From Streptomyces griseoruber (lineage in GTDB: Bacteria > Actinomycetota > Actinomycetes > Streptomycetales > Streptomycetaceae), in the NCBI RefSeq assembly GCF_001514205.1, contig NZ_KQ948778.1:2391-48053 (forward strand): a stretch of 45,663 nt of DNA, written 5' to 3'. Below are positions 33,135 through 43,059 of this stretch, in pieces. The notes below the pieces were generated by a model that did not search any database, was not told the origin of the DNA, and saw only the letters and a list, made by a program, of their open reading frames with translations. Positions within the stretch are counted from its first letter, which is position 1. The number at the start of each line of letters is the position of its first letter. The position numbers were made by a program, and so were the translations under genes.

Positions 33135-33140
33135 CATTTC

Positions 33141-34646
33141 ATGGCGGAGACGAAACGCGAGATAGAGCGCAAGTACGAATCCGATGACAGCGGGCTGCCC
33201 GACCTGACCGGCGTCGCCGGGGTGGCGAGCGTCCTCGACAAGGGCACCGCCGAGCTGGACGCGACCTACTACGACACCTCCGACCTGCGCCTGGCCTCGG
33301 CCGCCATCACCCTGCGCCGCCGCACGGGCGGCTCCGACGCCGGCTGGCACCTGAAGCTTCCGGTCGGCCCCGGGGTCCGCGACGAGATCCGCGCCCCGCT
33401 CTCCGACACCGTCCCGGACGAGCTGGCCGCACTGGTGCGCTCCCGGGTGCGCGAGGGACAGCTGGTGGCGGTGGTCCGGCTGCGCTCCGCACGGGACGTA
33501 CGGGACCTCGTGGACGCCGACGGCAGACTGCTGGCCGAGGCGAGCGTGGACACCGTACGGGCGGAGCGGCTGTTCGGCGGGCAGGGCAGCGCCCAGTGGA
33601 GCGAGATCGAGGTGGAGCTGGCCGACGACGGCGACCCGGCCCTCCTCGACAAGGTGGAGAAACGGCTGCGCAAGGCGGGCGTACGGCCGTCGAAGTCGGC
33701 GTCGAAGCTGGCGCGGGCGCTCGCGGAGACCAAGGGCGGACATCCGCGCCCCGAGGACCACGGCCCCGGTGAGCCCGTCACCGCCGGGGACCACGTCATG
33801 GCGTACGTCCGCGCCCAGCGGGACGCGATCGTCGAGCTGGACCCGGCGGTGCGCCAGGACGCCGAGGAGTCGGTGCACGACATGCGGGTCGCCACCCGGC
33901 GGCTGCGCAGCACCTTCCGCTCCTTCGGCAGGGTCCTCGACCGGGACGTCACCGACCCGATCGCCGCCGAGCTGAAATGGCTGGCCGGGGAGCTGGGCGT
34001 GGGCCGCGACCACGAGGTGCTGGCCGAGCGGCTCCAGGCCGCCTTCGACGCACTGCCCGCCACCCTGGTCGCCGGCCCGGTCCGGGAACGGCTGCAGCAC
34101 TGGTCGAAGGCCGGCGAGAAGGGGTCGAGGCGCCGGCTGCTCGCCGTACTGGACTCCGCGCGCTATCTGACGCTCCTCGATACCCTGGACGCGCTGATCG
34201 CCGATCCGCCGGTGCTGCAGGCGGCCGGCAAGCAGCCGGAGAAGGTGCTCGCCAAGGCCGTGCGCAAGGACTTCGCGAAGGTGTCCGCGCTGATCGAGGA
34301 GGCCGTGGAGCAGCCGCCGGGCACGGACCGCGACCTCGCCCTGCACGAGGCCCGCAAGAAGGCCAAGCGCACGCGGTACGCCGCGGAGACCTCCGTCCCC
34401 GCCCTCGGCCGTCCGGCCAAGGACCTGGTCAAGTCCATGAAGTCGCTCCAGAGCCTGCTCGGCGACCACCAGGACAGCGTGATGGCCCGGACGACCCTGC
34501 GCGAGCTGTCCGCCGTGGCACACGCGGCGGGGGAGAACGGGTTCACGTACGGAGTGCTCTACGCCCGCGAGGAGCGGCGCGCGGAGCGGGTCGAGGAGGC
34601 GGTGCCGGGCGAGTGGAAGGGGACCAGCGGCTCGATGGAGGTTTAG
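33141..34646 (+). CDS. CYTH and CHAD domain protein
   Basis: The 501-aa cytoplasmic protein has an N-terminal CYTH domain (about residues 1-195) with the EIERK form of ExExK (Glu7, Glu9, Lys11). This family hydrolyses triphosphates in a metal-dependent tunnel. A C-terminal CHAD domain (about 215-480) carries conserved His in VHDMRVATRRLRS and ALHEARKKAKRTRY; CHAD domains bind polyphosphate. The likely role is inorganic triphosphate or polyphosphate metabolism. Its leaderless-type promoter separates it from rodA. Confidence 0.92.
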   Translation: MAETKREIERKYESDDSGLPDLTGVAGVASVLDKGTAELDATYYDTSDLRLASAAITLRRRTGGSDAGWHLKLPVGPGVRDEIRAPLSDTVPDELAALVRSRVREGQLVAVVRLRSARDVRDLVDADGRLLAEASVDTVRAERLFGGQGSAQWSEIEVELADDGDPALLDKVEKRLRKAGVRPSKSASKLARALAETKGGHPRPEDHGPGEPVTAGDHVMAYVRAQRDAIVELDPAVRQDAEESVHDMRVATRRLRSTFRSFGRVLDRDVTDPIAAELKWLAGELGVGRDHEVLAERLQAAFDALPATLVAGPVRERLQHWSKAGEKGSRRRLLAVLDSARYLTLLDTLDALIADPPVLQAAGKQPEKVLAKAVRKDFAKVSALIEEAVEQPPGTDRDLALHEARKKAKRTRYAAETSVPALGRPAKDLVKSMKSLQSLLGDHQDSVMARTTLRELSAVAHAAGENGFTYGVLYAREERRAERVEEAVPGEWKGTSGSMEV

Positions 34647-34708
34647 ATCGGGTTCGGATCGGGTTCGGATCGAGATTCCCGCGGGCGGGGGGAGTCCCTC
34701 GGGCGCGT

Positions 34709-34714
34709 TAGGCT
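34709..34714 (+). promoter_or_regulatory. -10 hexamer TAGGCT before the radical SAM gene
   Basis: TAGGCT lies 2 nt before an ATG at 34717 and 38 nt before the preferred ATG at 34753, implying a short leader that contains the GAAGG site. Confidence 0.4.
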
Positions 34715-34752
34715 GGATGACCACCCTGTCAGCTCACGAAGGTAACGCCGCG

Positions 34753-36693
<1,941 letters not shown>

Positions 36694-37099
36694 GACGGAC
36701 GCGGGGGGTGAGGGCGGCGCTGCGGCGGAGGTCACGGAGGATCCAGAGAGCGTGAAAGGCATCGGACTCAATATCACGAGCTTCGACCGAACCGCCGCCT
36801 TCTGAGCCGGTTGGCGGCTGGCGCGGCCCTCATCGCTGACGGCATCGCCGATTGCGCAGACCAGAGCCATGACGGAGGGGGAAGGGGAGCGTTGAGGAGC
36901 ACGCGGCTGTCCAGCTCGCGATGACGACGGGGGACGTGCTCTTCCTCGACACCCAGAAGCCGATCGCGTCAGGTCAGACGCTGTCGCACAGCTGGGGTGG
37001 CAAGCGGAAGTCCGAAGTTCCCGGCTGTTCGACAATCCACTTCCGCAACGGCCGCGGTGCCTGACCAGTACCCCGGTCGTGTGTTTCGAAGGCGCCCAC
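36694..37099. other. Gene-poor 406-bp stretch at the edge of the accessory segment
   Basis: No full gene is visible. A GGAGG site is followed by a GTG and 17 codons to a stop (about 36751-36804), and a 47-codon ORF lies at 36921-37064; both look like remnants. Base composition is less GC-biased at third positions than in the radical SAM gene. Confidence 0.5.
36921..37064 (+). pseudogene. Possible gene fragment (47 codons)
   Basis: The frame starting MTTGDVLFLDTQKPIAS ends at the stop at 37062-37064, and its codons look protein-like. An upstream stop at about 36886 limits it. It resembles the C-terminal end of a larger soluble protein, but the family is not recognisable. It could equally be a chance ORF. 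Confidence 0.3.
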
Positions 37100-38356
37100 G
37101 TGATTGAAGCGTCCATCTCCGCCGTACCGGGCCTGATCGTCTCCTTCGTGATCCTCGCTGTACTCGTCGCCGTCCCTACGGCGCTCGTGGCGAAGGCCAG
37201 GAAGAAGCCGTGGCCTTTGAGGACGGCCTTGGCCGCCTGCTTGGCCGGCATCTTCGCTGTGACTCTGTTGCCCGGTGACGCCGGTCTGGAGTCCTGGCAG
37301 TGTGACACCGGGATGCCCACCCACGTGTTCACGTCGGCGAGTTCTCTGCTGAACATCGCGCTCTTCGCCCCCGGTGCGGTTCTGGCCGTCCTGCTCTTCA
37401 GGAGGCCGGTGACGGTTGCGGCCGCGTTCGGGGCCCTCAGCGGGGCGGTGGAACTCGCCCAGTCGGTGGGGCATCTGGGGCGCTCGTGCAGTGTGACGGA
37501 CCTCGCGGCCAATGCGACCGGCGCGGTGCTGGGTTCTGCGGCGGGGGCCGTGTGGCTGTACCGGCGGCGGCAGTCGCCGGCCGAGCCCGTGCGTGACCTC
37601 GTGTGGGGGGTGTCGCTCGCGGCGGTCGCCGTGCTGGCCGTCGGGGGCGTCTTCCAGTCGCGGATCGATTCGGTCGATGTCGTCGCGATGGATGATCGGA
37701 TGCGCGATCTTGCCGAGTCCGCCGCGCAGGCCGACGAGTGGATTGCCACTGCGGCCAAGGGCGTGTTCGGGAGCGGCACCGAGATGCGGGGGACTGCGAC
37801 CAAGAAGGACGGAAGCCGCCTGAAGATCACCGCTGAGACGAACCGCGGCACCATCTCCGGCACATGGCCGCAGAAGACCTTGGAGAGTGCCCGGTCTTCG
37901 AACGCCCGTGGGGACGAGGGCAGCCTCAGCGAGAAGGAAGTCGCGGCAGCGGCCGAACGGTTCGCTCGCACGTGGTTTCCGCGGAACGTCGCGGGGAGTG
38001 ATCGGCGCATCCGATCCATCGGTGACGGTCCGACCAGGGCTTACACGGTGGTGTACCGGCGTTACACGGACAAGGTCATGATGCCTGTGCGCCTGGACCT
38101 CACCATCACCACCACGGGACGAGTCATCGGGTTCTCCGCCCGAACCGTCGACGATCCTGCTCTTCCGCGAGTGACCATCGATGAAGCCAAGGCCAAGACC
38201 CTGGCGGAAGATGCGACGGGGCTGCCGGCCGACTCCACCTCGCTCCTTGCCCAGCAGGTCAAGGGCGAATGGCGGCCGGTCTGGTGGGTGGGCAGTGGCA
38301 AGCAGGACATCGCGATCGACGCCGCCACCGGCGAGCGCATCGCCGGCGAAGGGTGA
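37100..38356 (+). CDS. VanZ-like membrane protein with PepSY-like C-terminal region
   Basis: The GTG at 37100 has a GAAGG site; a GTG at 37079 is also in frame. The 418-aa protein has four N-terminal spans (residues about 10-160) with VanZ-type features: NIALFAPGAVLAVLL, SGAVELAQSVG, and RSCSVTDLAANATGAVLG. A fifth hydrophobic span (about 168-188) follows, then a soluble region of about 225 residues. Its end (DEAKAKTLAEDATG..., WWVGSGKQDIAIDAATGE) resembles PepSY repeats. VanZ proteins are linked to teicoplanin or lipid-related phenotypes, but this fusion is unassigned. GC3 is lower than in neighbouring core genes, which suggests acquisition. Confidence 0.8.
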   Translation: MIEASISAVPGLIVSFVILAVLVAVPTALVAKARKKPWPLRTALAACLAGIFAVTLLPGDAGLESWQCDTGMPTHVFTSASSLLNIALFAPGAVLAVLLFRRPVTVAAAFGALSGAVELAQSVGHLGRSCSVTDLAANATGAVLGSAAGAVWLYRRRQSPAEPVRDLVWGVSLAAVAVLAVGGVFQSRIDSVDVVAMDDRMRDLAESAAQADEWIATAAKGVFGSGTEMRGTATKKDGSRLKITAETNRGTISGTWPQKTLESARSSNARGDEGSLSEKEVAAAAERFARTWFPRNVAGSDRRIRSIGDGPTRAYTVVYRRYTDKVMMPVRLDLTITTTGRVIGFSARTVDDPALPRVTIDEAKAKTLAEDATGLPADSTSLLAQQVKGEWRPVWWVGSGKQDIAIDAATGERIAGEG

Positions 38357-38362
38357 CGGTCT

Positions 38363-38380
38363 CCCACGCGATCACGTGGG
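38363..38380 (+). terminator. Hairpin after the VanZ-like gene
   Basis: CCCACG (38363-38368) pairs with CGTGGG (38375-38380) around a 6-nt loop, 7 bp after the stop. It is short and has no T-run. Confidence 0.4.
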
Positions 38381-38410
38381 TCCGCGGCATCTCGTGAGAG
38401 CCTGAGCGCC

Positions 38411-39226
38411 ATGGGGGAAGCGTCGGCGGATCAGGCCATCAGGAGGTTTCTGGCAACGATCCGTGTCGGTGATCTCTGCGCGGGGACGGTCGTGGAGGTC
38501 ACTCGTTCGGGGCCCTCGGTGCTTCTGGACGGCTTCGAGGAGCGCCCGCTCGGGGTGGTGGGGTCGTTGGACGCTTCCTGGCGACGGCGTTCGGCCGAGG
38601 TTGCGGTGGTCGGGCAGCGGATCACCGCCGAGGTGATCGCCGTGGATCTGGATGCGGGTCGGGTCTGGTTGTCGATGGCGGCCACGGAGAACCCGGAACT
38701 CTGGGCGTTCCTCAAGCGGCTTCGTCGCGGTGAGGTCCTGGCCGGCACGGTGGCGGCGATCGAGCGGTTCGGCGTGTTCGTGGCGTTGGACGAGGGTCCT
38801 GGCCATCCGGTGTATCCCGGCGTCGGCTTCATCACGTATCCCGAGCTGTCCTGGCGGCGTTTCGAGGCGGCGTCCGAGGTCGTTGAGATCGGCCGGCGCG
38901 TGTCGTGCGAGTTCTTGCAGTTCGACACCAGTAACGGCGAGGCCCGGCTGTCCCTGAAGGCTATGCGGCCGGACCCGTTCCTCGAGTTCGCGGACCGCGT
39001 CACGGTGGGCCAGACACTGCGGGGGCGCGTCACCAAGCTGGTCCCGTTCGGCGTCTTCGTCCAGGTCGAGGACGGTGTCGAGGGACTGGTGCGACTGGCC
39101 GAGCTCGCATCGGAGCCCGTGGCGGCGGTGGAGGACGTCGTCAACGTCGGCGACGAGGTGCCGGTCACCGTCATGGACGTCGACCGGGGGCGACACCGGC
39201 TGGTTCTGTCTCGGCGACGCGCCTGA
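38411..39226 (+). CDS. Triple S1-domain RNA-binding protein
   Basis: The 271-aa protein is built almost wholly of three S1-type OB-folds: residues about 18-93 (VGDLCAGTVVEVTRSGPSVLL), 105-190 (RGEVLAGTVAAIERFGVFVAL) and 200-271 (VGQTLRGRVTKLVPFGVFVQV ending HRLVLSRRRA). The second and third have the canonical GxFV strand. It resembles a shortened ribosomal protein S1 and may bind RNA or ribosomes. Codon use is less GC-biased than in core genes. The ATG has only a weak ribosome site. Confidence 0.85.
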   Translation: MGEASADQAIRRFLATIRVGDLCAGTVVEVTRSGPSVLLDGFEERPLGVVGSLDASWRRRSAEVAVVGQRITAEVIAVDLDAGRVWLSMAATENPELWAFLKRLRRGEVLAGTVAAIERFGVFVALDEGPGHPVYPGVGFITYPELSWRRFEAASEVVEIGRRVSCEFLQFDTSNGEARLSLKAMRPDPFLEFADRVTVGQTLRGRVTKLVPFGVFVQVEDGVEGLVRLAELASEPVAAVEDVVNVGDEVPVTVMDVDRGRHRLVLSRRRA

Positions 39227-39253
39227 GGCGCGGGGGTGCGCATGACGCGCCTC
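39225..39253. terminator. Convergent terminator between the S1 gene and arsM
   Basis: GAGGCGCG (39225-39232) pairs perfectly with CGCGCCTC (39246-39253). The stem starts at the S1-gene stop and lies 27 bp beyond the arsM stop. Confidence 0.55.
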
Positions 39254-39279
39254 GGACGCCTCTGGCGCCGTCAGTTCCG

Positions 39280-40173
39280 TCAGTTCTGGCAGCCGCAGCC
39301 CGATGCTGTCTTCGCGGCGCTGAGGCTGACACCCGGGTCCGCCGGGGTTTCGGCATCGGTGCAGCAGGCGTTCACTCCGCAGCAGGCGTCGGCCGGTGAG
39401 AGCGCGGTGGCGTGCGGCTCGGAGGCGGCCGGCTTGGTGGCGCGGACGATGGCCGAGTGCATCCCGTCGGCCACGGTGTGCGTCGCCCTGATCTCGACGT
39501 CCGTGAACCCCGCCGCTTCCAGTCCTGCGCGGTACTCCGCGAAGGAGAGCGCGCCCGCGATGCACCCCACGTAATCGCCGCGCTCCGCCCGCTGCGCCGG
39601 GGTCAGGGAGTCGTCGGCCACCACGTCGGACACACCGATCCGGCCGCCGGGCTTGAGCACCCGGTAGGTCTCGGCGAGGACGGCGGGCTTGTCGGTGGAC
39701 AGGTTGATCACGCAGTTGGAGATCACGACGTCGATCGTGTTCGCGGGCAGGGGGATGGCCTCGATCGTGCCCTTGAGGAACTCCACGTTCGCCGCGCCGG
39801 CCTTCTCGGCGTTGGCGAGTGCCAGGGCGAGCATCTCGTCGGTCATGTCGAGGCCGTACGCCTTCCCGGTGGGCCCGACGCGACGGGCGGACAGCAGGAC
39901 GTCGATGCCGCCGCCGGAACCGAGGTCGAGGACGCGCTCACCGGCGCGCAGCTCGGCGACGGCGGTGGGGTTGCCGCAGCCGAGGGAGGCGGCGACGGCC
40001 TCGGCGGGCAGGGTGTCGCGCTCGTCCGCGGCGTAGAGGGTCGAGCCGAAGTTCTCGTCGACCTCGACGGGCTGGGGTCCGCAACAGGCGGTGCCGCCTT
40101 CGGTGACCTGGAGGGCCGCCGCCGCGTAGCGCTCGCGAACGGTCTCTCGGAGGTCGGTGGAATGCTCGGACAT
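39280..40173 (-). CDS. arsM: Arsenite methyltransferase ArsM
   Basis: The ATG at 40173 has an AGGAG site and gives 297 aa; an in-frame start at 40239 would lie in the operator region. The SAM-binding motif is LDLGSGGGIDVLLSA, followed by LDMTDEMLALA. Three cysteines expected to bind As(III) are Cys66 (LGCGNP), Cys154 (SNCVIN) and Cys204 (GCIAGAL), the last two spaced as in the algal enzyme. Extra Cys pairs occur at residues 30-31 and in a C-terminal tail (DACCGVNACC and GCGCQN). It methylates arsenite using SAM and thiols. It is divergent from arsR and shares its operator. Confidence 0.93.
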   Translation of the reverse strand: MSEHSTDLRETVRERYAAAALQVTEGGTACCGPQPVEVDENFGSTLYAADERDTLPAEAVAASLGCGNPTAVAELRAGERVLDLGSGGGIDVLLSARRVGPTGKAYGLDMTDEMLALALANAEKAGAANVEFLKGTIEAIPLPANTIDVVISNCVINLSTDKPAVLAETYRVLKPGGRIGVSDVVADDSLTPAQRAERGDYVGCIAGALSFAEYRAGLEAAGFTDVEIRATHTVADGMHSAIVRATKPAASEPHATALSPADACCGVNACCTDAETPADPGVSLSAAKTASGCGCQN

Positions 40174-40220
40174 GGTCACTCCTGGATGACTGGGCATGGC
40201 GGTGCCCTGAAGGGCCTGTA

Positions 40221-40267
40221 TTGACGTTCGTTGATTCAACCTTGCGCCCTGAATCGAAAAACGTCAA
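40221..40267. promoter_or_regulatory. Inverted-repeat ArsR operator between arsM and arsR
   Basis: The 18-bp arms 40221-40238 and 40250-40267 are complementary at 15 positions, with outer halves TTGACGTT/AACGTCAA perfect. Each arm also contains TTGATTCA-like sequence. The position fits repression of both divergent genes by ArsR. Confidence 0.75.
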
Positions 40268-40276
40268 CATAGAGGA

Positions 40277-40654
40277 ATGTCGAAACAAGAGCTGACGATC
40301 CTCGGCCGAGCCGCGGATGACGCTTGCTGTCAGGGGCTGGCGTCGGCGCCACTGGACGAGCAGCGGGCGGCCGACCTGGCGAAGATCTTCAAGGCGCTGG
40401 GGGACCCGGTGCGTCTGCGTCTGATGTCGATGATCGCCTCACGGGAGGGGGGTGAGGTCTGCGTGTGCGAGTTGACCCCGGCCTTCGACCTGTCGCAGCC
40501 GACGATCTCCCACCATCTGAAGCTGCTCCGGCAGGCCGGACTCATCGACTGCGAGCGTCGCGGGACCTGGGTCTACTACTGGGTCCTGCCGGGTGTCCTC
40601 GACCGCCTGGCCGGGTTCCTGGCCGTGCCCCACTCTGCCAAGGAGCCCGTGTGA
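40277..40654 (+). CDS. arsR: ArsR-family arsenic-responsive repressor
   Basis: The 125-aa winged-helix protein has FKALGDPVRLRLM and the DNA-recognition helix DLSQPTISHHLKLLRQAGL. It carries a CVCEL motif (Cys62, Cys64) in the place where ArsR binds arsenite, plus an unusual N-terminal Cys17-Cys18 pair, reminiscent of the corynebacterial ArsR site built from an N-terminal Cys pair and one further Cys. The ATG at 40277 is almost touching an AGAGGA sequence, so initiation may be leaderless. It should repress arsM and its own operon until As(III) binds. The aquaporin start overlaps its stop. Confidence 0.93.
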   Translation: MSKQELTILGRAADDACCQGLASAPLDEQRAADLAKIFKALGDPVRLRLMSMIASREGGEVCVCELTPAFDLSQPTISHHLKLLRQAGLIDCERRGTWVYYWVLPGVLDRLAGFLAVPHSAKEPV

Positions 40655-41397
40655 GTACGCCTCTCGGCCGTCGCGTCGCCGCGGAAGGGGTGGGGACGGC
40701 CGTGCTGGTGGCCGTGGTCGTCGGCTCCGGGATCCAGGCGACGGAACTCTCGCACGACGTGGGCGTCCAACTGCTCGCCAACTCGATTTCCACGGTCTTC
40801 GGCCTGGGGGTGCTGATCGTGCTCCTCGGGCCGGTCTCCGGCGCGCACTTCAACCCGGCCGTCACTCTCGCGGCATGGTTCGCGGGGCGCCGGAGCGGGG
40901 ACGGGCCGACACTGCGAGAGGTCGTCGCGTACGTTCCGGCTCAGCTGGCCGGAGCCGTCGGGGGCGCGGTCCTGGCCGACGCCATGTTCGCCGAACCGTT
41001 GGTGAAGTGGTCCACGCATGACCGCTTCGCGGGCCACCTCTGGCTGGCGGAGACCGTCGCCACGGCCGGGCTGGTTCTGCTGATCCTCGGTCTTGGCCGG
41101 ACCGGACAGGGGCGCCTCGCTCCGGCGGCGGTGGCGTCCTACATCGGAGCCGCGTACTGGTTCACCTCGTCCACCTCCTTCGCCAACCCGGCGGTGACCA
41201 TCGGCAGGACCTTCAGCGACACGTTCGCCGGGATCGCCCCGGGCTCCGTCCTGCCGTTCATCGTCGCTCAACTGCTCGGCGCCGCCGTCGGCCTGGGCTT
41301 GGCCGCGTTGCTGTTCGGCGCCGCCGTTCCCTCCGGAACCACCACCGCGGTCGTCGTGGCGTACGGCGAAACCGAACGTGCCGCCTCCGCTCCCTGA
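40651..41397 (+). CDS. Aquaglyceroporin (MIP family) of the ars operon, AqpS-like
   Basis: The GTG at 40651 overlaps the arsR stop (GTGTGA) and has an AAGGAG site. The 248-aa channel has six hydrophobic spans and two NPA boxes: HFNPAVT (Asn68) and FANPAVTIGR (Asn179, with the pore-type Arg after it). In Sinorhizobium an aquaglyceroporin replaces the ArsB pump in arsR-aqpS-arsC and lets arsenite flow out. The same gene order here supports that role. No ArsB or Acr3 gene is in the window. Confidence 0.92.
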   Translation: MSTPLGRRVAAEGVGTAVLVAVVVGSGIQATELSHDVGVQLLANSISTVFGLGVLIVLLGPVSGAHFNPAVTLAAWFAGRRSGDGPTLREVVAYVPAQLAGAVGGAVLADAMFAEPLVKWSTHDRFAGHLWLAETVATAGLVLLILGLGRTGQGRLAPAAVASYIGAAYWFTSSTSFANPAVTIGRTFSDTFAGIAPGSVLPFIVAQLLGAAVGLGLAALLFGAAVPSGTTTAVVVAYGETERAASAP

Positions 41398-41424
41398 TCC
41401 CTCACCCAAGGAAAGACACCCGTC

Positions 41425-41838
41425 ATGAGCGACTCCCTTCAGCGTCCTTCCGTTCTGTTCGTCTGCGTGCACAACGCCGGGCGGTCTCAGATGGCTGCCG
41501 CCTTCCTCACCCACCTCGCGGGGGAGAAGGTGGAGGTCCGTTCGGCCGGGTCCGCCCCCGCCGAGACCGTCAACCCGGCGGTGGTGGACGCGATGAAGGA
41601 GGTGGGCATCGACATCTCCGCCGAGACACCGAAGGTTCTGACGGGTGAAGCCGTGCGGGCGTCCGACGTGGTCATCACGATGGGATGCGGTGACACCTGT
41701 CCGGTCTTCCCGGGGAAGCGGTACCTCGACTGGCAACTCGACGACCCGGCCGGTCAGGGCGTCGACGCCGTCCGCCCGATCCGCGACGAGATCGAGCGGC
41801 GCGTCCGTGGCCTGGTGGGCGACCTGACCGGCCGCTGA
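41425..41838 (+). CDS. arsC: Arsenate reductase ArsC, low-molecular-weight phosphatase type
   Basis: The 137-aa enzyme reduces arsenate to arsenite. The P-loop is CVHNAGRS (Cys14-x5-Arg20), a further Cys pair lies in MGCGDTCPVFPG (Cys88, Cys92), and the acid segment is YLDWQLDDP. Resolving cysteines normally lie seven apart in thioredoxin-coupled enzymes, so thioredoxin versus mycothiol/mycoredoxin coupling cannot be settled by eye. A GGAAAG site precedes the ATG, 27 bp after the aquaporin. Confidence 0.92.
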   Translation: MSDSLQRPSVLFVCVHNAGRSQMAAAFLTHLAGEKVEVRSAGSAPAETVNPAVVDAMKEVGIDISAETPKVLTGEAVRASDVVITMGCGDTCPVFPGKRYLDWQLDDPAGQGVDAVRPIRDEIERRVRGLVGDLTGR

Positions 41839-41942
41839 GGCCGGTGGGGGAACCACCCGTGGCGGGTGAGGTCGTCCTCGGCGCGTGAGGTGATGCTGCT
41901 GGAGAGGGGCGGGGGACGCGGCGGCGAAGGGACGAGCGGGCG

Positions 41943-42695
41943 ATGGGCGACGAGAGGGCCGAGTGGATCGCGGAGTTCGTCAGTCCGTTGCGGGTCGACA
42001 AGGCGGGGATCCGGAAGAAGAAGGAAGGCGCCGCGCTGCTCGCCGACTGTCAGCAGCGGCTGGCCGCGCAGGACAGGTACGGCACGATCCGGCATGTGAT
42101 GAGCGGCGTCCACCCGCAAGGCGTACGGGTGACCGGCTTCGAGGTGCCCTCGGACGACGAGCTCGACCACGACTTGCTCCGGCGCTGCAACCGCGAGCTG
42201 CCGGGGCGCGGGGAGCTGAAGCCGTCGAAGGACGAACAGCGCGTCCGCTCGCTCAAGCGCATCGACGTTTCCGAGCGGAACTGGAAGTTCTCGGTTTCCG
42301 AGCGGAACTGGAAGTTCTCGCCGGCCGACGTCCGTGAGCGCGCCCGCTGGGACGACCACCAGATCGACCCCCGCCGTCCGGAGGTCGGTGACGAGACCCG
42401 CCGGGAGCCGGCCGAGGTCAGACGCGACGCGGCAGCGACGGACACCGTGCTCACCACCGCAGGCTTCGACGGCAGGCAGATGAACATCGCGATGCTCGTG
42501 GAGTTCGCGCTCGCCGTGCTGGTGACCCGGATGGACGGCTTCCGGCGGCTCCTCGGGACGACCCGGCTCGACCTGGAGCGGTTCGGCCGGGCGCTGGTGC
42601 CGACGGTGGCCCCGCCGGCGCTGTGGGAGCCGGGAAAGGCCCTGGTCAGGTGCCCTCCGCACCTGACATCGACCCCGCACAACACAGGAAGGTGA
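41943..42695 (+). pseudogene. Degraded polyphosphate kinase 2 (PPK2) gene
   Basis: The frame is open for 250 codons and clearly derives from PPK2: GTIRHVMSGVHPQGVRVTGFE, DDELDHDLLRRCNRELPGRGE, SKDEQR...LKRID and NWKFSPADVRERARWDD. Two conserved blocks are missing in frame. The Walker A region should lie between QDRY and GTIRH (near nt 42080). About 80-90 residues with Walker B should follow LPGRGE (near nt 42219). A perfect 27-bp duplication repeats VSERNWKFS. After WDDHQ the last 110 residues do not look like PPK2. It cannot be an active kinase by family rules; a pseudogene or repurposed remnant is likely. Confidence 0.75.
42267..42320 (+). repeat. Perfect 27-bp tandem duplication in the PPK2 remnant
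   Basis: 42267-42293 and 42294-42320 are identical and encode VSERNWKFS twice. A perfect copy implies a recent event. Confidence 0.95.
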
Positions 42696-42702
42696 TCCCG
42701 AT

Positions 42703-43059
42703 ATGGCAACCGCATCCGACACCCCCGTCCTCGACACGCTCGCCGCCATGACCGTCGACTCCGTCGAACGCTGTCACATGGACGACCGGACGCTCATCCT
42801 CACCCGTATCGCCGCCCTGGTGGCCGTCGATGCGCCGGCCGTCTCCTACCTCGCGCACATCGACCCGGCGGTCAAGGTCGAACTCACCGTCGAGGAGCTC
42901 CAGGACGTCCTCGTCGCCATCGCGCCCGTCGTGGGCAGCGCACGCGTGATGTCGGCGGCCGGCCACATCGCGCAGGCCTTCGGCGTCGCCATCGCGATGG
43001 CCGAGGCAGAGGCGGAAGTCATCGCCAACGCCGAGGCGCAGAGCCGCGGCAAGTCCTGA
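42703..43059 (+). CDS. Carboxymuconolactone decarboxylase-like protein
   Basis: The 118-aa helical protein starts at an ATG with an AGGAAGG site. Sequence such as DTLAAMTVDSVERCHMDDRTLILTRIAALVAVDAPAVSYLAHI and IAPVVGSARVMSAAGHIAQAFG matches a Streptomyces group annotated as the CMD/AhpD-like family. The CxxC of peroxidase-type AhpD is absent, so no alkylhydroperoxidase activity is expected. The function is unknown; it lies just after the PPK2 remnant. Confidence 0.75.
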   Translation: MATASDTPVLDTLAAMTVDSVERCHMDDRTLILTRIAALVAVDAPAVSYLAHIDPAVKVELTVEELQDVLVAIAPVVGSARVMSAAGHIAQAFGVAIAMAEAEAEVIANAEAQSRGKS

